Source: Rhodococcus sp. X156 (GTDB taxonomy: Bacteria > Actinomycetota > Actinomycetes > Mycobacteriales > Mycobacteriaceae). Taken from it: a DNA stretch of 64,000 nt. Below the pieces are notes generated by a model that saw only the letters and a list, made by a program, of their open reading frames with translations, had not been told where the DNA came from and did not search any database. A program made the position numbers and the translations under genes. This document shows positions 27,612-35,969 of the stretch, one piece after another. The stretch is taken from assembly GCF_004006015.1 (NCBI RefSeq), contig NZ_CP034766.1, positions 2,885,001 through 2,949,000 of the forward strand. Direction: 5' to 3'. How positions within the stretch are numbered: the stretch's first letter is position 1; each line of letters opens with the position of its first letter.

Positions 27612-29437
27612 GACTCCTCCGCGACCGGGCGCTGCGTGCCCTGCCGGTGGAGCGCCACCGCGAGGACGGCGGTGACCACCATCGCCAGCCCGGTGAGCAC
27701 CACGCCGAGGCCGACCGTCGGGTCGGGCAGCCGGCCGGCGGTGAGCGGCCAGCTGAGCAGGTGCACCACCAGCACCAGCTCCACCCCGGCGAGCAGAGCC
27801 AGCGCTCGCGGCAGCCGGGCGCTCGTGGCCACCCCCAGGGCGCTGAGCACCGTCAGCGCCACCACCGCCAGCGTCCAGGTGTCCCACCCCCAGCTGGTGG
27901 AGAAGATCGCTGCCGCCTCCGCCTCTCCGCCGGAGTAGAGCGGAAGTCCGAGGCCGAGCAGCGCCGCAGCTGCGGCCACGCCCGCGCAGGTCCGTACCCC
28001 GGGAAGCGGGTCGCGCTGGCGGGAGAGGTCCACCTCGTCGCGCTCCACCGCCCCCGCCAGGCCCGCGGCGGCACCGGCCACCCCGGCGAGCAGCACGCTG
28101 AGCACGGTCAGCCAGGCGCCGGCGCCCAGGCCCACACCCGGCACGCTCACGGCCACGCGCACGGCCTCCAGCACTCCGCCGGCCCCCAGCAGCGGCGCCG
28201 CCCACAGCACCGCGACCACCGGCCGCACCTCCGCACCGAGCTCGCTGGGCAGCATGGCCACGCCGGCCGCGGCCAGCAGCACGCCGGCCAGCAGCAGCAC
28301 CCGCACCGCGTGCACGTCCGGCTGCGGCACGCCGGCGGGGACCGCCAGCACCGGCAGCAGCGCCGCCACCACGGCGACCGCGCCGGCAGCCACCGCGCTG
28401 CCGCCGGCCAGCCGGTGCAGCCGCGACAGCGCAGGGAGCTGCACCTCGGTGGCGGCCCGCTCCGTGGCCGAGCGTGGGGTGCCGAACCGGCTGCGGCGCA
28501 CCAGCAGCAGCGCGCAGCCAGCCAGCAGCAGAGCCCCTGCGGTGCCCACCAGCGAGCCGGCGCCGGCGCCGAGCCGATCGAGCAGCGTGCCGGCCACCAG
28601 CCGTGGTGCGAGGACGGCCAGCGCCCCCAGGGCGACCCCGGCGACCGCGCCGGCCCCGGCGGCGGCACTGGTGGAGACGAGCGCGAGCGCCACGGTGACC
28701 AGCACCGCCAGCGCGAGCAGGGCAGAGCCCAGCAGCACCGGGCCGGGTGACTCCACGACGCTGCCGACCAGGATCACCGGGTCCGTCGAGCGCAGCGGCG
28801 GGGCGAACACCGCGGCGGCCGTGACCGCCGCCGCCACCATCACCAGGGCGGTGGTGCCCCGCCCGGCCTTGCCGGCCAGCGAGGTGCCGCGGGCCTCCTG
28901 CTCACCGCCACCCAGCAGCCCGATGTCGAAGACGTCCGGGTCGTCCAGCAGGGCGGTGCGGCGCAGCGTCCACAGGGCCAGCCCGCCGCCGAGCACCGCC
29001 AGCACGTGGCCGACTAGCACGGCCACCACGCCCGCCCCCGCCTCGAGGGCTGCGGCGCCGGTGGGCCGGAAGAGCTCGAGGCGGTTGGCGTCGATCGCCC
29101 CGGTGAACAGCTGCAGGTCGAGCACGGCGGCAGCCAGGCTCGCGCCGGCCCAGCCGAGCAGCACTCCCACCGCTCCCACCACGCGCCCGCCACGCAGCAG
29201 CCACAGCGCTAGCAGGGGCGTCCCCACGGCCAGCAGCGCGGTGACCGCGGCCGCCAGGCCCTGCGGACCGGCCGGGGCAGCCACCGAGGTGACCACCTCC
29301 AGCAGCGGGGCACAGGCGACGGCCACCCCGCCGATCAGGGCGGTGGTGGCGGCGACCGCGGTGCCCCCGACGCCCACCGCCAGGTCGGGTCCGCGCACGG
29401 CGGCAGGGTGGTTGGTCTCCAGGTTGGGCGCTGACAC
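27608..29437 (-). CDS. Large polytopic membrane protein of unknown function
   Basis: A 609-residue, extremely Ala/Leu/Val/Gly-rich integral membrane protein with roughly 14-16 predicted helices and short loops. It has no visible transporter, enzyme or signalling motif. Helix examples are VVAVLVGHVLAVLGGGLALW, VLLLAGVLLAAAGVAML and WTLAVVALTVLSALGVA. Longer polar loops lie around LRRTALLDDPDVFDIGLLGGGEQEA and VRRSRFGTPRSATERAATEVQ. The GTG at 29437 is preferred because upstream sequence is non-hydrophobic and family-free. It is translationally coupled to the B12-domain-like gene, so the two may form a membrane/cytosol pair. I do not recognise the family; a hypothetical protein is common at this place next to sucCD. 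Confidence 0.75.
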   Translation of the reverse strand: MSAPNLETNHPAAVRGPDLAVGVGGTAVAATTALIGGVAVACAPLLEVVTSVAAPAGPQGLAAAVTALLAVGTPLLALWLLRGGRVVGAVGVLLGWAGASLAAAVLDLQLFTGAIDANRLELFRPTGAAALEAGAGVVAVLVGHVLAVLGGGLALWTLRRTALLDDPDVFDIGLLGGGEQEARGTSLAGKAGRGTTALVMVAAAVTAAAVFAPPLRSTDPVILVGSVVESPGPVLLGSALLALAVLVTVALALVSTSAAAGAGAVAGVALGALAVLAPRLVAGTLLDRLGAGAGSLVGTAGALLLAGCALLLVRRSRFGTPRSATERAATEVQLPALSRLHRLAGGSAVAAGAVAVVAALLPVLAVPAGVPQPDVHAVRVLLLAGVLLAAAGVAMLPSELGAEVRPVVAVLWAAPLLGAGGVLEAVRVAVSVPGVGLGAGAWLTVLSVLLAGVAGAAAGLAGAVERDEVDLSRQRDPLPGVRTCAGVAAAAALLGLGLPLYSGGEAEAAAIFSTSWGWDTWTLAVVALTVLSALGVATSARLPRALALLAGVELVLVVHLLSWPLTAGRLPDPTVGLGVVLTGLAMVVTAVLAVALHRQGTQRPVAEES

Positions 29438-29703
29438 GGGAGGGACGCTAACCGCTCGCCCAGCGCCGCCCCACCTCCCACACCGCCGGGCTCCCCCCAC
29501 GCTGTGGGATCACTCACCCCCGGCCGCTGCGCCGGGAGAGGTGCTTGCGCCCAATGTGACTGCTAGTTAGCGTGACGACACACGACATCACGAGATGGTC
29601 ACGGACAGGCAACGAGCAGGTTCCGAGGCACCAGGTTCCGACGCTCCGAGTCTGACTGGCCCCCGGCTGTGCCTGGACGTCATCGCGGACGATAGGGCAG
29701 GTC
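29438..29703. other. Divergent intergenic region upstream of the M23 peptidase gene
   Basis: A 266-base gap between the divergent membrane-protein and peptidase genes. It includes a less G+C-rich stretch near 29555-29600 (ATGTGACTGCTAGTTAGCG) likely to hold promoters, and a short direct repeat CAGGTTCCGA (about 29620 and 29632). A c-di-AMP riboswitch, common before cell-wall hydrolases in actinobacteria, was looked for but not recognised. Confidence 0.35.
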
Positions 29704-30594
29704 TTGGCGCGTCATCGCAGTACTGGTCACCGCAGCACTGGTGGTCGCAGCTCCACCCCAGCACTCGGCTCGGCCCAGGGTTCGCCCCCGGTCGACGCCG
29801 CGCCGCACGACATCCTGCAGGCCATCGCCGCCTACCCGCGCACCGGCGTGGCCCGTCACCGGGCCGCCACCTCGCCCCTGCTGCGGGGCCGGGTGGCCAC
29901 CGCCTTCCTCACCGTCGGGGCCGCGGTCGCCGTGGGCCACCTGACCCAGGCTCCCGTCGCCGCCAGCACCACCGCTGCCTCCGGGCCGGTCTCGCTGGCC
30001 GCCGGACCGGCCACCCCGCTCGCCGGCACCACCGGAGGTGCCGCCACCGTGCGCAGCGCCAGCCTGGACAGCACGCGCCTGGACGCGGCGGCCTCCCCCA
30101 ACGTGCTGCCGGTGGCCAAGGCCGCTGACGTCGTCGCCCTGGACCAGCTGGTCAAGAGCGAGCGGATGAGCGCAGCCCGGGCCGCACGCGAGGCGGAGGC
30201 TCGTCGCCCGCTGTACGTGCTGCCCGCGGTCGGCACCTTCACCTCCGGCTACGGCCACCGCTGGGGCACCGAGCACGCCGGCATCGACATCGCCAACGCC
30301 ATCGGCACGCCCATCGTCTCGGTGGCCGACGGCGTGGTGATCGACGCCGGCGCGGCCAACGGGTTCGGGCTGTGGGTGCGGGTGCAGAACACCGACGGCA
30401 CGGTCGCCGTCTACGGCCACGTGGACGAGATCCGCACGGCGGTGGGCCAGCAGGTCCGCGCCGGCGACCTCATCGCCACCATGGGCAACCGGGGCCAGTC
30501 CACCGGGCCGCACCTGCACTTCGAGATCCACCTGGGTCCGCTGAAGCTCGACCCGCTGCCGTGGCTGGCGCTGCACGGCCTGTCCGTGCGGTAG
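29704..30594 (+). CDS. M23 family peptidoglycan peptidase
   Basis: A 296-residue exported protein. After a polar N-terminus of about 60 residues there is one hydrophobic segment (VATAFLTVGAAVAVGHL), acting as a signal anchor. An Ala/Thr linker and a short coiled-coil-like stretch (MSAARAAREAEARRP) follow. The C-terminal LytM/M23 domain contains HRWGTEHAGIDIANAIGTP (HxxxD zinc site), VYGHVDEI and HLHFEIH (catalytic and zinc histidines), so the peptidase should be active. The start is TTG 29704 with GGGCAGG upstream; the N-terminus is long for a signal anchor, so a later start is possible. Position beside uvrD1 and sucCD matches mycobacteria (Rv0950c-like). Confidence 0.87.
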   Translation: MARHRSTGHRSTGGRSSTPALGSAQGSPPVDAAPHDILQAIAAYPRTGVARHRAATSPLLRGRVATAFLTVGAAVAVGHLTQAPVAASTTAASGPVSLAAGPATPLAGTTGGAATVRSASLDSTRLDAAASPNVLPVAKAADVVALDQLVKSERMSAARAAREAEARRPLYVLPAVGTFTSGYGHRWGTEHAGIDIANAIGTPIVSVADGVVIDAGAANGFGLWVRVQNTDGTVAVYGHVDEIRTAVGQQVRAGDLIATMGNRGQSTGPHLHFEIHLGPLKLDPLPWLALHGLSVR

Positions 30595-30616
30595 GGCCTC
30601 GCTCGCGGGGCCCGGA

Positions 30617-33004
30617 CTAGAGCTTCACCATGGGCACGCCGCCGATGAGCATCAGCCGGACGGTGCCCGAGGTGCCGAAGTCGATGGTGGCGGTGGCGCG
30701 CGGGCCCACCCCGTCGGCGGCGATCACCGTGCCCAGGCCGTACTTGTCGTGGCTGACCCGGTCGCCGACGGCCAGCACCAGACCCTGCTTGCTGCCGCCC
30801 CCGCCACTGCCCCAGCCGCTGAACCCGGTGCTGCGCATGCCGCGCGCCGAGAGCCCGGCCTGGGCGGAGTCGCTGCCCGTGCGGTCGCCGCCCAGGGAGC
30901 GGCCCGAGGAGGTGCGCTGCGGCTCCAGGCGTCGCCAGTCGATGAGGTGCTCCGGGATCTCCTGCAGGAAGCGGGAGGCGGGGTTGGTCATCGGCTGGCC
31001 CCACGCGGAGCGGACCATCGCCCGCGAGAGGTACAGGCGCTGGCGGGCCCGGGTGATGCCGACGTAGGCCAGCCGCCGCTCCTCGGACAGCTCCTGCGGG
31101 TCGCCGAGCGCCCGCATGTGCGGGAACTGCCCGTCCTCCCAGCCGGTGACGAACACGACGGGGAACTCCAGGCCCTTGGCGGTGTGCAGCGTCATCAGGG
31201 TGACCACGCCCTCGCCGGACTCCGGCAGCTGGTCGGCGTCAGCCACCAGCGACACCCGCTCCAGGAAGGCGGCCAGCGAGCCAGGCTGCGGCAGTCCCTC
31301 CTCGGCGGCCGCCAGGTCGACGGTGTCCACCCCGCCGGCCTCCTCGGCGAACTCCCTGGCCACGCTGACCAGCTCGGTGAGGTTGTCCAGCCGGGACTCG
31401 TCCTGCGGGTCGCTGCTGGCCTCCAGCTCGGCCCGGTAGCCGGTGCGGTCCAGGACCGCCTCGGTGAGTGCGGCGATGTCCACGCCGGGGGTGTTGCCGT
31501 CGCCGTTGAGCAGGGTGCGCAGCCCGTCCAGCAGCTCCACGAAGGAGCCGATGGCCCGCTGGGACCGGGTGTTCAGCAGCGCGACGTCGCCGCGGGCACC
31601 GTCGCGCAGGGCCTGGGCGAAGCTGACCCGGTTGCGCTCGGCGTGCGCGGCCACGCAGGCCTCGGCCCGGTCGCCGATGCCGCGGCGCGGGGTGTTGAGG
31701 ATGCGCCGCATGCTGGCCTCGTCGTCGGGGTTGGCCAGCACTCGCAGGTAGGCCACGATGTCGCGGACCTCCTTGCGCTCGTAGAAGCGCACCCCGCCCA
31801 CCACCTTGTAGGGCAGGCCGAGGCGGATGAAGACCTCCTCCAGCGACCGGGAGGAGTTGTTGGTCCGGTAGAACACCGCGATGTCGCCGAAGACCGCGTC
31901 GCCGTTGTCCACCAGGCGGTCGATCTCGCTGGCCACGAACGCGGCCTCGTCGTGCTCGTTGTCGGCGACGTAGCCCACGATGAGCTCGCCGTCGCCGGCG
32001 TCGGTCCACAGCCGCTTGTCCCGGCGCTCGGTGTTGCGCGCGATCACCGCGTTGGCGGCGCTGAGGATGGTCTGGGTGGAGCGGTAGTTCTGCTCCAGCA
32101 GGATGGTGCGCGCGTCGGGGTAGTCCCGCTCGAACTCCACGATGTTGCGGATGGTGGCGCCGCGGAAGGCGTAGATGGACTGGTCGGCGTCACCGACCAC
32201 CACCAGCTCGGCCGGCGGCACCGCGTGCGCCTCGCCGGGGGAGCTGGCCCTGGTCAGCTCGCGCACCAGCATGTACTGGGCGTGGTTGGTGTCCTGGTAC
32301 TCGTCCACCAGCACGTGCCGGAACCGCCGGTGGTAGTGCTCGGCCACGTCCGGGAACGCCTGCAGCAGCGCCACCGTCTCGCCGATCAGGTCGTCGAAGT
32401 CCAGCGCGTTGGCCGCACGCAGCCGGCGCTGGTAGTCGCGGTACACCTCGGCCACCCGCCGCTGCATGTCGTCGGCGGCGTCGGAGGCGGCGGTGTCGGG
32501 GTCGACCAGCTCGTTCTTGAGGTTGGAGATCTGGGTGGCCAGGCTGCGGGCCGGGTAGCGCTTGGGGTCGAGGTCCAGGTCCCGCGCCACCAGGGTGATC
32601 AGCCGCCGGGTGTCGTCGGAGTCGTAGATGGAGAACGACGAGGTGAGGCCGGGCAGGTGCTGGGCCTCGCGGCGCAGGATGCGCACGCAGGTGGAGTGGA
32701 AGGTGGACACCCACATCGCCCGCGCCCGGGTCCCCACCAGCGCCGCGACCCGCTCGCGCATCTCGGCGGCCGCCTTGTTGGTGAAGGTGATGGCCAGCAC
32801 CTGGCCGGGGTGCACGCCGCGCTCGGCCAGCAGGTGGGCGATGCGCCGGGTGAGCACCGCCGTCTTGCCCGACCCCGCGCCGGCCACGATGAGCAGCGGG
32901 GAGCCGGAGTGCAGCACCGCCTCGCGCTGGGGGGCGTTGAGCCCGGCCAGCAGCTCGTCGGTGGAGGCGGGGGCGTCAGTGGGCAGTGCGGGCACGGTGT
33001 TCAT
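30617..33004 (-). CDS. uvrD1: DNA helicase UvrD1/PcrA
   Basis: A superfamily 1A 3'-5' helicase of 795 residues acting in nucleotide excision repair and replication restart. Motif I is GAGSGKTAV (Lys47); Ia ITFTNKAAAEM, II DEYQDTN, III VVGDADQSIYAFRGA, IV EQNYRST, V TLHTAKGLEFPVVF and VI ERRLAYVGITRARQ are all present. The C-terminal Tudor-like domain that contacts RNA polymerase is visible as VGDRVSHDKYGLGTVIA. GIGDRAEACVAAHAE in the 2B domain keeps a cysteine that in mycobacterial UvrD1 supports redox-dependent dimerisation. The gene is divergent from the chorismate mutase leader. It converges on the M23 gene with a 22-base gap. Confidence 0.95.
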   Translation of the reverse strand: MNTVPALPTDAPASTDELLAGLNAPQREAVLHSGSPLLIVAGAGSGKTAVLTRRIAHLLAERGVHPGQVLAITFTNKAAAEMRERVAALVGTRARAMWVSTFHSTCVRILRREAQHLPGLTSSFSIYDSDDTRRLITLVARDLDLDPKRYPARSLATQISNLKNELVDPDTAASDAADDMQRRVAEVYRDYQRRLRAANALDFDDLIGETVALLQAFPDVAEHYHRRFRHVLVDEYQDTNHAQYMLVRELTRASSPGEAHAVPPAELVVVGDADQSIYAFRGATIRNIVEFERDYPDARTILLEQNYRSTQTILSAANAVIARNTERRDKRLWTDAGDGELIVGYVADNEHDEAAFVASEIDRLVDNGDAVFGDIAVFYRTNNSSRSLEEVFIRLGLPYKVVGGVRFYERKEVRDIVAYLRVLANPDDEASMRRILNTPRRGIGDRAEACVAAHAERNRVSFAQALRDGARGDVALLNTRSQRAIGSFVELLDGLRTLLNGDGNTPGVDIAALTEAVLDRTGYRAELEASSDPQDESRLDNLTELVSVAREFAEEAGGVDTVDLAAAEEGLPQPGSLAAFLERVSLVADADQLPESGEGVVTLMTLHTAKGLEFPVVFVTGWEDGQFPHMRALGDPQELSEERRLAYVGITRARQRLYLSRAMVRSAWGQPMTNPASRFLQEIPEHLIDWRRLEPQRTSSGRSLGGDRTGSDSAQAGLSARGMRSTGFSGWGSGGGGSKQGLVLAVGDRVSHDKYGLGTVIAADGVGPRATATIDFGTSGTVRLMLIGGVPMVKL

Positions 33005-33134
33005 CGCCTGACCACGTTACCGGCGGACCACGACAGTCCTGAGCCCTCGCCCCGCTGGTGGGCCTGCCACGGGATGCGCCGGTGAGCGGGAACACCGGCT
33101 TCCACCCCGTGCGCCCGCGTGGCAGACTGACCTG

Positions 33135-33191
33135 GTGCACAGCGCCTGGCGATTTTTCTACGGGTACCGGACTCCGGTGCCCGTGGCCTGA
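33135..33191 (+). CDS. Aromatic leader peptide for chorismate mutase
   Basis: An 18-codon frame starting GTG 33135 and stopping TGA 33189-33191 encodes MHSAWRFFYGYRTPVPVA, with Trp, Phe, Phe, Tyr and Tyr within seven residues. It lies 112 bases before chorismate mutase and is followed by a strong hairpin, the arrangement of ribosome-mediated attenuation. A related attenuator before the chorismate mutase gene has been described in Corynebacterium glutamicum, as I recall. The ribosome-binding site is weak. Stalling on the aromatic codons when the aminoacyl-tRNAs are scarce would favour readthrough. Confidence 0.75.
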   Translation: MHSAWRFFYGYRTPVPVA

Positions 33192-33239
33192 GCACGACCA
33201 CCACGAGCCCCGCGGTCCGCATCCGGATCCGGGGCTCGT
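33161..33239 (+). promoter_or_regulatory. Transcription attenuator (pause hairpin plus terminator)
   Basis: The first hairpin, 33161-33183, pairs CGGGTACCGG with CCGGTGCCCG (one G-U) around a 3-base loop and covers the last Tyr codons of the leader. The terminator, 33203-33239, pairs ACGAGCCCC with GGGGCTCGT. CGTGG at 33182-33186 can instead pair with CCACG at 33201-33205, taking bases from the terminator arm, so an antiterminator is possible. There is no long T-run after the terminator. Confidence 0.68.
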
Positions 33240-33303
33240 TCCGTGAGCGGCCCGCGGCACCGGGTGCACCGCGGCGGTTGGAACCCACATGAGGAGCACG
33301 AAC

Positions 33304-33597
33304 ATGACCAACCCGAGCAGCGCCCCGCACGGCAGCACCCAGACCACCATGGCGCAGGCGGACATCGACGAGCTCCGCAAGGAGATCGACCAGCTGGACC
33401 GGCAGATCCTGGACGCCGTGAAGCGCCGCACCGAGGTGTCCCGCCAGATCGGCGCCGCGCGGCTGGCCTCCGGCGGCACCAAGCTGGTGCACGTCCGGGA
33501 GATGGCGGTGCTGGAGCGGTTCGGCGAGCTGGGCCCCGAGGGCCGCAAGCTGGGCATGCTGCTGCTGAACCTCGGCCGCGGCCGCCTCGGTCACTGA
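33304..33597 (+). CDS. Chorismate mutase (AroQ class, intracellular)
   Basis: Converts chorismate to prephenate, the branch point to Phe and Tyr. It has 97 residues. The AroQ fold starts at IDELRKEIDQLDRQILDAVKRRTEVSRQIGAAR, with the conserved Arg in ELRKEID and the Lys/Arg of VKRRTEVS. The short last helix (GLNLGRGRLGH-like end, here LLLNLGRGRLGH) is typical of the small mycobacterial AroQ-delta enzyme (Rv0948c-like), which needs a complex with DAHP synthase for full activity. The ATG at 33304 is supported by AGGAG 7 bases upstream; ATG 33289 is unlikely. The aromatic leader peptide upstream indicates attenuation control. It stands alone and is divergent from uvrD1. Confidence 0.93.
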   Translation: MTNPSSAPHGSTQTTMAQADIDELRKEIDQLDRQILDAVKRRTEVSRQIGAARLASGGTKLVHVREMAVLERFGELGPEGRKLGMLLLNLGRGRLGH

Positions 33598-33673
33598 TCC
33601 GCGCCGTGGGTCGGCGGCGCCGTGAGCGCCGCCCGTCCCTCGCCGTCGGGCCGGTCGACTAGCCTCAGCAACC

Positions 33674-35296
33674 ATGTCTGGCAACGGTGGCGACAACCGG
33701 CGCGCGGCGCCGGGGTACCTCGTCGCCGGCCGCTACCGGTTGCTGCGCCGGATCGGCAGCGGGGGCATGGGCTCGGTGTGGCTGGCCAACGACCAGCTGC
33801 TCGCCCGCGAGGTCGCCCTCAAGCAGATCACCCCCACCCCGGGCAGCAGCCAGGCCCAGGCCGAGGAGCAGAAGCAGCGCTTCCTGCGCGAGGGCCGCAT
33901 CGCCGCTCGGCTCACCCACCCGCACGCCATTGCCATGTACGACGTGGCGGTGGAGGCCGGTGAGCCCTGGCTGGTGATGGAGTACCTACCCTCCCGCAGC
34001 CTCGCCACCGTGCTCGCCAACGGCGCCACCCTGCCCGCCGACGAGGTGGCCCAGATCGGCGCCCAGCTGGCCGACGCCCTGGCTGCCGCGCACGGCGCCG
34101 GGATCGTGCACCGCGACGTCAAGCCCGGCAACGTGCTCATCGCCGACGCTGGACCGGCGGAGGGCACGGTGAAGATCACCGACTTCGGCATCTCCCGGGC
34201 CCACGGCGACGTGGCGCTCACCCAGACCGGGATCATCAACGGCACCCCGGCCTACCTGGCGCCGGAGGTCGCGCGCGGACACGACCCCACCGAGGCCAGC
34301 GACGTGTTCGCCCTGGCGGCGACGCTGTTCACCGCCGTCGAGGGCACCCCGCCGTTCGGGCTGGACCCCAACCCGATGGCCCTGCTGCACCGGGTGGCCG
34401 CCGGCGAGATCGACCAGCCGCACCACGCCGGGGCGATGACGTCCACCCTGCTGTGGATGCTCGAGCCCGACCCCGCCCGCCGGCCGACCATGCCCCAGGC
34501 CAGGGACGAGCTGGCCCGGGTGGCGGCCGGCCGCGGCGGCGACACCCGCTCGGTGCTGTCGGCCCGCACCTCGGTCGCGGCTGCACCCAGCAGTCCCCCG
34601 CCGCCCACCGCGCGCTACGCCCCGGTGACCGACCCGCAGGACGGACGCACCTCCGCGCAGCCCGGTCCCCGCCGCGGGCGGCGCGTGCTGGGGGTGGCCG
34701 TGGCCGCCGTGCTCGTCGCTGCCGGGGTGGCCCTCGCCGTGTCGCTGGGCTCCGACGACACCAGCACCGGCGCGTCCCCCACCGCAGCACCCGCGGCCGC
34801 AGCCACCTCAGCCCCGGCCACCCCAGTCCCGGCCACCTCCACCACGGCGACCAAGGCGGCCACGACGACGGCCGAGTCCAGCACGCCGACCACCACCACC
34901 CCCGAGCCCACGACCACCACCCCGGCACCGACAACCACCCCACCGCCGGCCACCACCGCGGCGGCAGCGGCCTCAGGTGATGCGGCGCAGGCCCTGGTGC
35001 GCGACTACTACGGGATGCTGCCCGCCGACACCCAGGCAGCGTGGAGCCGCCTCGGTCCCGGGCTGCAGGCCCAGGGCTTCGGGTCCTTCAACTCCTTCTG
35101 GAAGGGCTTTCGGGACATCTCGCTGACCTCCGCGAGCTCCCCGGACAACGGCGCCACTGTGCTGGTGGACGTGGTGTTCACCCGCCCCAACGGCAGCACG
35201 GTGGCCGAGACGCACCGGCTGCAGATGTCCACCGGGCCCGACGGCGCCCCGGTGATCGACAGCGACACCCTGGTCAGCTCCCGCTCCGGGCGCTGA
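33674..35296 (+). CDS. Receptor-type Ser/Thr protein kinase with extracellular NTF2-like domain
   Basis: A 540-residue membrane kinase. Kinase domain residues about 20-275: glycine loop IGSGGMGSVW, catalytic Lys50 in VALK, HRDVKPGNVL near residue 147, DFGISRA and the APE-equivalent in AYLAPEVARG. A Pro-rich juxtamembrane region leads to one helix (GRRVLGVAVAAVLVAAGVALAVSLG, residues about 336-358). Outside the cell there is a Thr/Ala/Pro linker of about 75 residues and a terminal domain of about 100 residues (AAQALVRDYYGMLPADTQAAWSRLGP; FNSFWKGFRDISL) that resembles NTF2-like sensor domains; there are no PASTA repeats. The substrate and ligand are unknown. The ATG at 33674 follows chorismate mutase by 76 bases. 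Confidence 0.9.
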   Translation: MSGNGGDNRRAAPGYLVAGRYRLLRRIGSGGMGSVWLANDQLLAREVALKQITPTPGSSQAQAEEQKQRFLREGRIAARLTHPHAIAMYDVAVEAGEPWLVMEYLPSRSLATVLANGATLPADEVAQIGAQLADALAAAHGAGIVHRDVKPGNVLIADAGPAEGTVKITDFGISRAHGDVALTQTGIINGTPAYLAPEVARGHDPTEASDVFALAATLFTAVEGTPPFGLDPNPMALLHRVAAGEIDQPHHAGAMTSTLLWMLEPDPARRPTMPQARDELARVAAGRGGDTRSVLSARTSVAAAPSSPPPPTARYAPVTDPQDGRTSAQPGPRRGRRVLGVAVAAVLVAAGVALAVSLGSDDTSTGASPTAAPAAAATSAPATPVPATSTTATKAATTTAESSTPTTTTPEPTTTTPAPTTTPPPATTAAAAASGDAAQALVRDYYGMLPADTQAAWSRLGPGLQAQGFGSFNSFWKGFRDISLTSASSPDNGATVLVDVVFTRPNGSTVAETHRLQMSTGPDGAPVIDSDTLVSSRSGR

Positions 35297-35306
35297 CCCC
35301 GACCAG

Positions 35307-35969
35307 CTAGACGATCTTGCGGCGGTGGGCCCACCGCGTCAGCGCGTTGCGGTTGGACTGCTGGGTCTTGCGCAGCACGTTGGAGGAGTGCGTCTCCACC
35401 GTCTTCACCGAGATCACCAGCTCCTCGGCGATCTCCCGGTAGGTGTAGCCCCGCGCCAACAGCCGCAGCACCTCCCGCTCCCGTGGGGTGAGCGCGTCCA
35501 GCTCCGGGTCGCTGGCCGTGGCGGGCTCGGGCGCGGCACCCGTGAAGGCGTCCAGCACGAACCCGGCCAGCCGCGGGCTGAACACCGCGTCGCCGGAGGC
35601 CACCCGGCGCACGGCCGCGGCGAGCTCCACCCCGGAAATGACCTTGGTGACGTAGCCGCGGGCACCGCCGCGGATCACCGCGATGACGTCCTCGGCGGAG
35701 TCGGACACGCTCAGCGCCAGGCACACCGGCCCGGGGTCCAGCGCGGCCAGCACGGCCTGCCCACCGCCGTCGGGCAGGTGCACGTCCAGCAGCACCACGT
35801 CCGGGCGCAACCGGTTGATGCCGGCGACCGACTCCGCCACGGTGCCGGCCTCGCCGACCACCTCCAGGTCGTGCTCCACGCCCAGCTCGGCGCGCACGCC
35901 GGCCCGGAACACCGCGTGGTCGTCCACCAGGAACACCCGGAGCCGGCTGGCCGGCGGCGCCTCAGTCAT
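35307..35969 (-). CDS. NarL/LuxR-family response regulator
   Basis: A 220-residue regulator. The receiver domain (residues about 10-125) has acidic pair VDDH, phospho-acceptor Asp62 in LLDVHLP, and the switch Lys in YVTKVISG. The C-terminal LuxR-type helix-turn-helix (about 155-215) has LTPREREVLRLLARGYTYREIAEELVISVKTVETHSSNVLRK. The ATG at 35969 overlaps the histidine kinase stop by 8 bases, so kinase and regulator are produced together. The divergent PspC gene beyond the kinase is the most likely target, since PspC-domain kinases of this type usually control envelope-stress genes; this is inference. Confidence 0.92.
   Translation of the reverse strand: MTEAPPASRLRVFLVDDHAVFRAGVRAELGVEHDLEVVGEAGTVAESVAGINRLRPDVVLLDVHLPDGGGQAVLAALDPGPVCLALSVSDSAEDVIAVIRGGARGYVTKVISGVELAAAVRRVASGDAVFSPRLAGFVLDAFTGAAPEPATASDPELDALTPREREVLRLLARGYTYREIAEELVISVKTVETHSSNVLRKTQQSNRNALTRWAHRRKIV

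Noticed and set aside
29438-29703. c-di-AMP (ydaO-type) riboswitch before the M23 peptidase
   Set aside because: The conserved core segments could not be recognised. A covariance-model search would be needed.
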